Below the pieces are notes generated by a model. It searched no databases and was not told the origin of the DNA. It saw nothing but the letters and a program-made list of their open reading frames with translations. The translations under genes were made by a program, and so were the position numbers. DNA of 6,293 nucleotides from assembly GCA_905233805.1 (NCBI GenBank), contig CAJOER010000138.1:1-6293 (forward strand), in the 5' to 3' direction. Shown here piece by piece: positions 1-5,619 of the stretch (its first letter is position 1; every line of letters starts with the position of its first letter). The DNA comes from an uncultured Eubacterium sp. (GTDB lineage: Bacteria; Bacillota; Clostridia; Oscillospirales; Acutalibacteraceae).

Positions 1-1141
1 TCTTCGCGGGAGCCGTGAATCTTGAGTTCGGGTTTGCAAGCGGCTCGTCGGAAGTTCCGTTAATTTCCTCGCCCTTCCAGTTAATGCAGTGAGTCGGAGG
101 ATTCTTGTCAAGGCCTTCCCACCATACTGTATTTGTATCAAGGTTGTGGCAAACGTTGGTAAAGATTGTACCCTTCTTGGTTGCCGCAAGAGCGTTCGGG
201 TTTGATTTATCGTTGGTACCGGGAGCTACACCGAAGAAGCCGTTTTCGGGGTTAATGGCGTAAAGTCTTCCGTCGGGACCTTTTCTAATCCACGAAATAT
301 CGTCGCCTACGCACTCAATCTTATATCCTTTTCTGAGGTATCCCTCGGGAGGAATAAGCATAGCGAGGTTAGTCTTTCCGCACGCTGACGGGAACGCTGC
401 GCAGATATACTTCGTTTCTTCACCCGGCTTTGTGAGGCCGAGGATGAGCATATGCTCCGCCTGCCAGCCCTCCTGCTTACCGAGGTAGGAAGCGATACGA
501 AGAGCGAAGCACTTCTTTCCGAGAAGTACGTTTCCGCCGTAAGCTGAGTTAACCGATACGATTGAGTTCTCCTCGGGGAACTGAACAATCCAGCGCTTGT
601 CGGGGTCAACGTTGCACTTGCAGTGCATACCGCGTACCCAGTCATCGGAATCGCCGAGGCAGTTAAGCACGTCAAGACCTACTCTCGTCATAATTTCCAT
701 ATTGAGAACTACGTAGATAGAGTCGGTAATCTCAATACCGATTTTTGAGAACTTTGAACCTACGGGGCCCATTGAATAAGGGATGATGTACATGGTTCTT
801 CCCTCGTATGCGCCCTTTGCAATCTCGTCGAGCATCTTATGGCACTCGGCGGGGTCCATCCAGTGGTTAGTCGGGCCTGCGTCCTCTTCCTTGGAAGTAC
901 AGATAAGCGTGCGCGCCTCAACACGGGCAACGTCGTTTACCGCAGTTCTGTGAAGATAACAGTCGGGAAGAAGTTCCTCGTTGAGCTTGAACATCTCGCC
1001 CGTTTCGCATGCCTCGGCTCTTAAAGCGTCAATCTGCTCCTGTGAGCCGTCAATCCAGACAATCTTTGCGGGCTTTAAGAAAGCAACTTTCTCATCAAGC
1101 CAGGCAAGGAGGGTAGGATTTTTAGTATAAGTAGTCTCCAT
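1..1141 (-). CDS. pckG: Phosphoenolpyruvate carboxykinase (GTP), N-terminal 380 residues, cut by window end
   Basis: Cytosolic enzyme interconverting oxaloacetate + GTP and PEP + CO2 + GDP, used in gluconeogenesis or, in many anaerobes, in CO2-fixing PEP carboxylation. Seen in the translation: VARVEAR (~71-77, substrate arginine R73); GRTMYIIPYSMGPVGS (~114-129), typical of the family; YGGN (201-204); LLGKKCFALR (206-215) with K210 and H230, spaced 20 residues apart like the two Mn ligands of animal PEPCK; P-loop FPSACGKTN (250-258); and the metal/nucleotide motif VGDDISW (278-284). The ACGKTN P-loop and YGGN block identify the GTP class rather than the unrelated-length ATP class (pckA). The family is about 600 residues, so roughly 220 C-terminal residues lie beyond base 1. 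The ATG at 1141 has a good GGAG site 8 bases upstream and starts METTYTKNP. It follows a 146-base spacer with its own promoter, so it is probably regulated separately from the operon before it. The open frame is intact with no stop. Confidence 0.96.
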   Translation of the reverse strand, partial: METTYTKNPTLLAWLDEKVAFLKPAKIVWIDGSQEQIDALRAEACETGEMFKLNEELLPDCYLHRTAVNDVARVEARTLICTSKEEDAGPTNHWMDPAECHKMLDEIAKGAYEGRTMYIIPYSMGPVGSKFSKIGIEITDSIYVVLNMEIMTRVGLDVLNCLGDSDDWVRGMHCKCNVDPDKRWIVQFPEENSIVSVNSAYGGNVLLGKKCFALRIASYLGKQEGWQAEHMLILGLTKPGEETKYICAAFPSACGKTNLAMLIPPEGYLRKGYKIECVGDDISWIRKGPDGRLYAINPENGFFGVAPGTNDKSNPNALAATKKGTIFTNVCHNLDTNTVWWEGLDKNPPTHCINWKGEEINGTSDEPLANPNSRFTAPAK

Positions 1142-1149
1142 AAAAATAT

Positions 1150-1155
1150 CTCCTT
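1150..1155 (-). promoter_or_regulatory. Ribosome binding site of pckG
   Basis: On the minus strand the bases before the pckG ATG read AAAAGGAGATATTTTTATG. The AAGGAG core lies 8 bases from the ATG at 1141, which fixes that start. No other in-frame ATG or GTG with a comparable site lies upstream. Confidence 0.8.
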
Positions 1156-1196
1156 TTACAATATACTGATTATAAATAACCTTTTAAATCAACTTA

Positions 1197-1225
1197 ATTA
1201 TAATAAAATCCGAAAACAATTTCAA
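1197..1225 (-). promoter_or_regulatory. SigA-type promoter of pckG
   Basis: Read on the minus strand, TTGAAA (bases 1225-1220) is followed by exactly 17 bases and then a perfect TATAAT (1202-1197). This is a close match to the housekeeping sigma consensus (5 of 6, then 6 of 6, with optimal spacing). Transcription would start near base 1190, leaving a leader of about 50 bases before the ATG at 1141. The sequence upstream of the -35 is very AT-rich and could act as an UP element. Since the whole spacer is AT-rich, chance matches are possible, but this spacing and placement make it the best promoter in the window. Confidence 0.7.
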
Positions 1226-1230
1226 TAGTT

Positions 1231-1245
1231 ATGAAATTATTTCAT
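1231..1245. promoter_or_regulatory. Small palindrome abutting the pckG promoter, candidate operator
   Basis: ATGAAA-TTA-TTTCAT is a perfect 6-base inverted repeat with a 3-base centre. It sits 5 bases upstream of the -35 hexamer of the pckG promoter, where an activator or repressor dimer could act. I do not recognise the site of any known regulator (it is not a cre, Rex or CcpN box that I can identify). The region is AT-rich, so a chance palindrome is possible. Confidence 0.3.
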
Positions 1246-1287
1246 TAAATTGTCACATAATTATTTCGTGTGATTGTTAATTTTTTA

Positions 1288-2481
1288 TCAATTATTTAAT
1301 AAAGCCTTACCCTTGTCAATCTGTTTTCGGGAATATACAGCGGCAAGGCGTTTGAGATTATATATGCAAATCGCTATAAGAATAAGCGTTATAACCGAGT
1401 TTTCATAATTCCAAAGCGTGAAAAACAGGTTCGTGTTCTCAGGATAAGCACTCGCAATCGGAAGTGCGTTAATGAATATCAACGACTGCTTAAACAAGCA
1501 CAGGAAAAGAAACGCCGACTGTTTAAGTATATTATGTCTGCCGTTGTCTGCAAGCATGAGAACAATGCAGGAAAGCGCAGGTACAATCATTACGAACTGG
1601 TCATTCCACCAGCTGTAGCACCAGAAAGTTTCCGCAATACATACGGGAATAAATCTGTAAAGCATCGGGATACCGTCCTGCGTTTTAAAATGGAGGATTA
1701 TTACAAAAGCAATTCCCGTTGCCATACTCAATAGCATAGCAAAATTATCGGAGGTGCCCATATACTTCAAAAAAGTAAACAGTCCGACATTTCTGTTCTG
1801 GTTGCCGATATCAATTGAAAGGAATTCCTTTAACAGAATTACGGGGCTTTTTTTCAGAATAAAGCACACCGCCGCATATGCGAAAACGTCAATTGACGCT
1901 GCAATTATAAGAGGTTTGATTTTTTTCAGCAAAAGAAATTCAAAGCAAAAAAGCAGCGCCACCTGCGGCTTAATCATTGCAACGGCTAAGCAAACGCCCA
2001 GAATTATCGGGTTTTTATCAATTTTAATTATTGCAATTATCAAAAGCGCGCAGCAAATAACGCCTGCATTTCCGTACAGCACGGATACAAAACTGTTTAT
2101 TGACAGAAAAGATAACAAAAACGTAAGTATTCTTACCGCTTTGTTTTCCGTGTCAAGCTGTTTTGAAATCAAAAAACGCGCATACACGTAAGGCAAAAAG
2201 CCCCCGTAAATAAGATTACCGAGAAGCAAAGCCCACGGAACCGTACCGAAGTATTTCGGAACGGCGCCTATTGAAACGTCGGGTATCTGCTCCGTTCCCG
2301 TAAGAACAAACGGGTCAACGCCTTTAAAAAAGTAAGCGGATATTGCCCACTGCCCTTTAAAATCGTAAAACCATATTTCTCTAATCGAGGCAAAAGCACA
2401 CAGTACGTATATGGATATAACGCTGAATACTGCTGCGCAAATCAGGCTTATCAGTATTTTTTTGTTCTTATTAATTGCCAT
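1288..2481 (-). CDS. Multi-spanning membrane glycosyltransferase, GT87/DUF2029-like (GT-C fold)
   Basis: A 397-residue integral membrane protein with about ten hydrophobic segments; the first (~8-30) follows a lysine-rich start. Features resembling the GT87/DUF2029 family, whose best-known member is mycobacterial PimE: an acidic residue in the first outside loop (D40 in FYDFKGQWAISAYFFKGVDPF, the place of the GT-C catalytic aspartate); LYGNAGVICCALLIIA (135-150), in place of the usual GQ/GN-rich helix; and AMIKPQVALL (168-177), the family's KPQ/KPT block, followed by a basic KK loop. Such enzymes take a sugar from a polyprenyl-phosphate donor outside the membrane; donor and acceptor here are unknown. 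The ATG at 2481 lies 3 bases after the preceding gene's stop, with a strong GGAGGA site inside that gene's last codons. It ends with in-frame TGA-TAA. Last gene of the run and somewhat AT-richer than rimI and tsaD. Membrane topology is clear; the GT87 assignment rests on a few motifs. Confidence 0.66.
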   Translation of the reverse strand: MAINKNKKILISLICAAVFSVISIYVLCAFASIREIWFYDFKGQWAISAYFFKGVDPFVLTGTEQIPDVSIGAVPKYFGTVPWALLLGNLIYGGFLPYVYARFLISKQLDTENKAVRILTFLLSFLSINSFVSVLYGNAGVICCALLIIAIIKIDKNPIILGVCLAVAMIKPQVALLFCFEFLLLKKIKPLIIAASIDVFAYAAVCFILKKSPVILLKEFLSIDIGNQNRNVGLFTFLKYMGTSDNFAMLLSMATGIAFVIILHFKTQDGIPMLYRFIPVCIAETFWCYSWWNDQFVMIVPALSCIVLMLADNGRHNILKQSAFLFLCLFKQSLIFINALPIASAYPENTNLFFTLWNYENSVITLILIAICIYNLKRLAAVYSRKQIDKGKALLNN

Positions 2482-2484
2482 ATA

Positions 2485-3126
2485 CTATCCTCCGATTAAA
2501 GCAATCAGTGCCTTTACGTCGCAGTAATCGATATTAACAAGTTCGGCGGATTTTCCGTCAAGCTCTTCCCTGTCGCCGATATATACGCAGTCCTTAGCGG
2601 GAGCGCAGGCATTACTCAAAATGTATTCCATAGCGTTCAAGCTCGGCTTGCGCTCATTAATCCCTCCGTCGTCGGAAGTGAATATTCTGTCATATTCAAG
2701 GCCGAGCTTTTGTACTTTCTCATATGCCGGATAGTCGGAATATACGAATACCTTTTTCCCGCTTTTCTTCATTTCTTTGAGGAAAGCTATTACCCCGCCG
2801 AATCTGCATTCAAAAATAATATCAAGCGGATATTCAAACATACGGTAATTTATCAGCTCTTTTGCCGCGCTTGTTTTCATATTAAGCTTTTTTGCGGTTA
2901 ATTCCATACATTCGTCAACCGAAAGACTTTTAAAATCTTCCGAGTCTCTCAGTTTTCTGAAATAATACAGAGCATAAAGTTCTTTTAGTTTCAGCGGGTG
3001 AACTAAATAATACGAAAACAGTTTTTTCGCCATCGTTTTATGCATTTTTTCCATAGAATAGAGCGTTCCGTCAACGTCAACTATGAAAACCGTTTTCTGT
3101 TTTATGTAATCAAAATTCATAATCAT
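2485..3126 (-). CDS. HAD-superfamily phosphatase, possible lipid-phosphoribose 5'-phosphatase
   Basis: A soluble 213-residue haloacid-dehalogenase-fold hydrolase. All four motifs are present: I, DVDGTLY (nucleophile D17, acid/base D19); II, VFVYSD (S130); III, lysine K160 in NERKPS; IV, YIGDREELD (D185, D190). Residues ~24-110 form a mainly helical insert (C1-type cap), rich in lysine, tyrosine and leucine. The start overlaps the ubiA stop as ATGA, giving translational coupling; a second ATG two codons on (3120) is a possible alternative. Substrate cannot be read from the sequence. Because it lies between a UbiA-type phosphoribosyltransferase-like gene and a lipid-sugar-dependent glycosyltransferase, I infer that it may remove the 5'-phosphate from polyprenylphosphoryl-phosphoribose; in mycobacteria a PAP2-family protein (Rv3807c) has been assigned to that step. 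It could instead be a phosphoglycolate-phosphatase-like generalist. AT-rich (sampled lines of about 27-32% GC). Confidence 0.85.
   Translation of the reverse strand: MIMNFDYIKQKTVFIVDVDGTLYSMEKMHKTMAKKLFSYYLVHPLKLKELYALYYFRKLRDSEDFKSLSVDECMELTAKKLNMKTSAAKELINYRMFEYPLDIIFECRFGGVIAFLKEMKKSGKKVFVYSDYPAYEKVQKLGLEYDRIFTSDDGGINERKPSLNAMEYILSNACAPAKDCVYIGDREELDGKSAELVNIDYCDVKALIALIGG
2488..2493 (-). promoter_or_regulatory. Ribosome binding site of the GT87-like gene, inside the HAD stop region
   Basis: The minus strand reads GGAGGATAGTATATG: GGAGGA encodes the last two glycines of the HAD protein, TAG stops it, and ATG begins the glycosyltransferase 3 bases later. The overlap supports coupled translation of the two genes and fixes the ATG at 2481. 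Confidence 0.75.
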
Positions 3127-4055
3127 CCAAGCTTAATCAGTTCATTATCCGTAAAGATTTTCAAAAACGGAATATCAAAATAAACAAGCAGAACAAATAA
3201 CAGCACGAATACCGCACAGTAAATCATTAATCCTTTTTCCCTGAACAGAGCCTCGGGCTTCTGAACAACGGAGTTCTCCTTGAAAGAAAGCCACAGGTAA
3301 TAGCAGAACAGTCCTATAAGCGCAGGGATTAAAAGCAAAAACTCTATCCTGTATTTTATAAGGAATACTCCAAGGAAGAACACCGAGCACATAGCGTAGA
3401 AAAAAGCGCTAACAAATAATGACTTTTCGCTGTATTTTTCAAAAGATTTTCTGTATTTTCCCGCAAGCTCGGGGTTGCCTATCATACGGTATTCGGCAAA
3501 TCTTTTAATCGCCATAAGGAACGCGCCCGCCATCCAGTAGCCGAGAATAATACTGCTGGGCGGGATAGTATCAGCCGAAATGATACTCCATCCCATCATA
3601 AGCCTTATTGCATTGTTAACAGATTCGGAAAGCACGTCAAGAATGAAAACGTCCTTGGTTCTTATCGGCTTGACGTTATAGAGTATTCCCATAACCCAAA
3701 GCCAGATTTCAAGAAGAAGGAATACCTTGCCTACAAAATAACCGAGGACGAAGCCTATTGCCGTAAGAACAATCCAGAGCGCCCATACAATTTTACCGTT
3801 AACGTCCTGAGAAACTACCTGGCGGTTTTTCTTCGTGGGGTGGTATTTATCAAATTCCGCGTCAAGCCACTCGTTGATAACATAATTCGCCGAAGCAATC
3901 ATACAGGTTGCAAGAAAGCCGAAAATAACGTTTATCACTATGCTGCTAACTGACGGCTTATCCGGAACAAGAATAAAAGCAAATATTATACCGGGAACGA
4001 TAAAAAGCTGCTTTATCCAGTGGTCAAGACGCATTATTTTAATATACTTTTTCAT
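3123..4055 (-). CDS. UbiA-superfamily prenyltransferase, polyprenyl-phosphate phosphoribosyltransferase-like
   Basis: A 310-residue membrane protein with about eight or nine hydrophobic helices. The first aspartate-rich UbiA motif is NEWLDAEFD (61-69), followed by HPTKKNR (72-78); the second region is YNVKPIRTKDVFILD (126-140). The opening RLDHWIKQLFIVPG (9-22) and the HPTK-x-x-R block are hallmarks of the decaprenyl-phosphate phosphoribosyltransferase branch (mycobacterial Rv3806c/DPPR synthase type), rather than of quinone- or haem-directed UbiA/CtaB. Members of that branch join polyprenyl phosphate and PRPP to give polyprenylphosphoryl-5-phosphoribose. This gene is followed by a phosphatase and a GT-C-like transferase, which fits. 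Start: a TTG at 4061 opens the longest frame, but the AAAGGA site lies 7 bases before the ATG at 4055 and only 1 base from the TTG, so I chose the ATG. The gene begins 11 bases after tsaD. Alternative: another UbiA function, such as a lipid or quinone prenyltransferase. Confidence 0.8.
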   Translation of the reverse strand: MKKYIKIMRLDHWIKQLFIVPGIIFAFILVPDKPSVSSIVINVIFGFLATCMIASANYVINEWLDAEFDKYHPTKKNRQVVSQDVNGKIVWALWIVLTAIGFVLGYFVGKVFLLLEIWLWVMGILYNVKPIRTKDVFILDVLSESVNNAIRLMMGWSIISADTIPPSSIILGYWMAGAFLMAIKRFAEYRMIGNPELAGKYRKSFEKYSEKSLFVSAFFYAMCSVFFLGVFLIKYRIEFLLLIPALIGLFCYYLWLSFKENSVVQKPEALFREKGLMIYCAVFVLLFVLLVYFDIPFLKIFTDNELIKLG

Positions 4056-4062
4056 ACTCAAT

Positions 4063-4068
4063 TCCTTT
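4063..4068 (-). promoter_or_regulatory. Ribosome binding site deciding the ubiA-like start
   Basis: TAAAGGAATTGAGTATG on the minus strand: the tsaD stop TAA shares bases with the AAAGGA site. Spacing is 7 bases to the ATG at 4055 and 1 base to the TTG at 4061, so only the ATG is well placed. Confidence 0.7.
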
Positions 4069-5053
4069 AAAATTTAGGTTTATCTATCGGCATGGTGGCG
4101 TAGGCGTTGAGGCCTTCGTCGGCGGTGACGCCGGCGAGGTATTCAAAGTAGCCCTGCGAGGCAATCATAGCCGCGTTGTCGCCGCAGTATTTCAGCTCGG
4201 GAACGGTCAGCTCCCAGCCGTGTTTTTTACATACTTTTTCGGCTTCGCTTCTCAGCTTTGAGTTAGCCGAAACGCCGCCTGCGAGGACGAGCTTTGTAAA
4301 GCCGTAATCCTCCGCCGCCTTTTCAAAATTACTCATAAGGCAGTCGACCACCGCCTTCTGAAACGACGAGGCAAGGTCGGGTACATTTACGCTTTCGCCC
4401 TTCTGCTGAGCATTATGAACGTAGTTTATTACCTTTGTTTTAAGGCCGCTGAACGAGTAATCGTAAGGCGCATCGGCAAACCTCGGGTGCGGGAACCCGA
4501 AAGCGTTTTCGTCCCCTTCGGGTGAGATTTTATCAATGCTCACGCCGCCGGGATAAGGCAGTCCGAGCGTTCTTCCCGCCTTGTCGAGCGCCTCGCCCGC
4601 AGCGTCGTCGCGCGTTCTGCCTATAACCTCAATATCGGTATAGGATTTTACCGCGACTATATGCGAGTGACCTCCGCTTACCACGAGGCAGAGGAAGGGC
4701 GGCTCAATGTCGCAAGAGAGATAATTCGACGCGATATGCCCTCTTAAATGGTGAACGGGTATTACGGGTTTATCGGAAGCGAGGGCGAGCGATTTTGCAA
4801 AATTCACGCCGACTAAAAGCGAGCCGATAAGCCCCGGCGCGTATGTTACGGCGATACCGTCGATATCGTCAACCGTGCAGGACGCGCCTTTAAGCGCCTC
4901 TTCAACCACTCCGGCGATTTCGGGCACTACCCCGCCGTAGAGTTTATGTTCTTCAAGCGAGGTCGCTATTACGTTTGATAAAACTTTCCGCCCGTCTTCG
5001 ACTACCGCAGCGGCGGTTTCGTCGCACGAGCTTTCAATTCCGAGTATTTTCAT
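4067..5053 (-). CDS. tsaD: tRNA N6-threonylcarbamoyladenosine (t6A37) transferase subunit TsaD, with a 9-residue internal deletion
   Basis: Catalytic subunit that, with TsaB and TsaE, moves the threonylcarbamoyl group from TC-AMP to A37 of ANN-decoding tRNAs in the cytoplasm. Motifs in order: ILGIESSCDETAAAVV (3-18); YGGVVPEIA (39-47); HHLRGH (101-106) with metal ligands H102 and H106; VVSGGHSHIV; DDAAGEALDKAGRTLGLPYPGG; FSFSGLKTK; LAGGVSANSKLR; and CGDNAAMIA (290-298) with third ligand D292. At 328 residues it is slightly short (family usually 335-345) because the near-universal stretch following PEIA (normally of SRxHVxxxx type, about nine residues) is missing: PEIA runs straight into GVVEEAL. 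The frame is intact, so this is an in-frame loss of about 27 bases. All catalytic and nucleotide motifs remain. Start ATG with an AAGGA site about 7-8 bases upstream; it begins 2 bases after the rimI stop. GC is higher than in the downstream trio. TsaB and TsaE are not in the window. Confidence 0.96.
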   Translation of the reverse strand: MKILGIESSCDETAAAVVEDGRKVLSNVIATSLEEHKLYGGVVPEIAGVVEEALKGASCTVDDIDGIAVTYAPGLIGSLLVGVNFAKSLALASDKPVIPVHHLRGHIASNYLSCDIEPPFLCLVVSGGHSHIVAVKSYTDIEVIGRTRDDAAGEALDKAGRTLGLPYPGGVSIDKISPEGDENAFGFPHPRFADAPYDYSFSGLKTKVINYVHNAQQKGESVNVPDLASSFQKAVVDCLMSNFEKAAEDYGFTKLVLAGGVSANSKLRSEAEKVCKKHGWELTVPELKYCGDNAAMIASQGYFEYLAGVTADEGLNAYATMPIDKPKF

Positions 5054-5055
5054 AA

Positions 5056-5484
5056 TCAGTCCTTATATTTAGTCATAATTATTGCGTTTTCTTCAGGCTC
5101 CCTGTAAAAGTTCGGGCGGACTCCCGCTTTTTCGAAGCCGAGATATGAGTAAAGACTTATCGCCGCGGCGTTGCTCTCCCTGACTTCGAGGGACAGAAAG
5201 TCCATATCGCTCTGAAGCGCGGCTCTTATGAGCGCCTTGGCTATCCCCTGCCGCCTGTATTCGGGAAGAACGGCGACGTTCGTCACATATCCCTCGCGCG
5301 AGAAAACCTGAACGCCGAGATAACCCGCCGTCTTTCCGTCAACAAGCGCAAGGTAAAAATGAGAGCAGGGATTTTCAAGCGACTCCCTCAGGCTCTCTTC
5401 GCTCCACGGCGTTGAAAAGCACGCGTTTTCAATTTTCAGTATCTGCGCAACGTCACTGAGCGCTGCTTTCTTAATTCTAATCAT
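5056..5484 (-). CDS. rimI: RimI-type GNAT N-alpha-acetyltransferase
   Basis: A 142-residue GCN5-family acetyltransferase that would transfer acetyl from acetyl-CoA to a protein N-terminus (ribosomal protein bS18 in E. coli). Seen: EN-ACFSTPWSEESL (19-32), the usual RimI substrate-side segment; NVAVLPEYRRQGIAKAL (69-85), with the pyrophosphate-binding RRQGIA loop; LEVRESNAAAISLYSYLGF (99-117), in which E100 and Y112 match the catalytic glutamate and tyrosine of enteric RimI; and RPNFYREPEENAIIM near the end. Length is normal. RimI genes commonly neighbour tsaB/tsaD in Firmicutes; here tsaB is absent and polA lies upstream. A TTG at 5493 extends the frame by three codons, but I chose the ATG at 5484 because it is 10 bases from an AGGA site and yields the typical MIRI opening. 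First gene of the five-gene run. The actual protein target is not evident from sequence. Confidence 0.9.
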   Translation of the reverse strand: MIRIKKAALSDVAQILKIENACFSTPWSEESLRESLENPCSHFYLALVDGKTAGYLGVQVFSREGYVTNVAVLPEYRRQGIAKALIRAALQSDMDFLSLEVRESNAAAISLYSYLGFEKAGVRPNFYREPEENAIIMTKYKD

Positions 5485-5494
5485 AGTGTCCAAA

Positions 5495-5498
5495 TCCT
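5495..5498 (-). promoter_or_regulatory. Ribosome binding site deciding the rimI start
   Basis: AGGA (minus strand) lies 10 bases before the ATG at 5484 and 1 base before the TTG at 5493, so initiation at the ATG is favoured. A second GGA at 5489-5491, 4 bases from the ATG, is possible but close. Confidence 0.45.
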
Positions 5499-5509
5499 AA
5501 AACAGAAAG

Positions 5510-5613
5510 ATTTTTTCGTTTTACAAGGCGTATGATTATTTGGCGACGGGCGCATACTTTGTGTATGTAACCGAGACAAATAAGCCGTACAACGCAGTAA
5601 AACGGGAAAAGAT
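5510..5613. repeat. Long imperfect palindrome filling the polA-rimI spacer (MITE-like element or structured RNA)
   Basis: Four nested inverted pairs share one centre near base 5560: CGTTTTAC (5517-5524) with GTAAAACG (5597-5604); GCGT (5528-5531) with ACGC (5592-5595); TTATTTG (5536-5542) with CAAATAA (5577-5583); and CATAC (5553-5557) with GTATG (5563-5567) around a 5-base loop. The outer arms extend into T-rich/A-rich flanks (from ATTTTTT to GGGAAAAGAT). The dyad occupies nearly the whole 126-base spacer and encodes no protein I can support. It may be a small non-autonomous mobile repeat, or an RNA hairpin affecting readthrough, processing or stability of the polA transcript. It is not a standard terminator, since the terminal stem is interrupted. 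No second copy is in the window. Confidence 0.6.
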
Positions 5614-5619
5614 TCGGTT

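Noticed and set aside
307..675. A 122-codon minus-strand frame overlapping pckG in another phase
   Set aside because: pckG is unmistakable through this whole stretch; the alternative translation is a low-complexity Ser/Arg/Thr string.
839..1024. Short plus-strand frame inside pckG
   Set aside because: Antisense shadow with no ribosome site or recognisable domain. The same holds for short frames at 1534-1734, 2710-2901, 3175-3390 and 5648-5863.
1253..1274. TCACA...TGTGA inverted repeat in the spacer after the GT87-like gene, considered as a CRP/FNR-like site or a terminator
   Set aside because: The half-sites are in the opposite order to a CRP box, the 12-base gap is wrong, and the 5-base stem has no following T-run on the minus strand. 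I could not support either role.
1754..2191. A 145-codon open frame on the plus strand
   Set aside because: It is antisense to the hydrophobic GT87-like gene, has no ribosome site and its translation (rich in Ser, Lys, Ile) matches no family; it is a shadow of the real gene.
4059..4061. TTG start for the ubiA-like gene
   Set aside because: It lies 1 base from the ribosome site, whereas the ATG two codons later is 7 bases away.
4910..4915. Frameshift or pseudogene explanation for the missing TsaD segment
   Set aside because: The frame is the same on both sides and the flanking motifs are intact, so it is an in-frame deletion, not a frameshift.
5494..5619. Promoter for rimI in the polA-rimI spacer (for example TTGTAC-17-TACATA or TTGTAA-17-GTTTTA, minus strand)
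   Set aside because: The -10 elements match only about half of the consensus and overlap the palindrome; too weak to call. The operon may be read through from polA.
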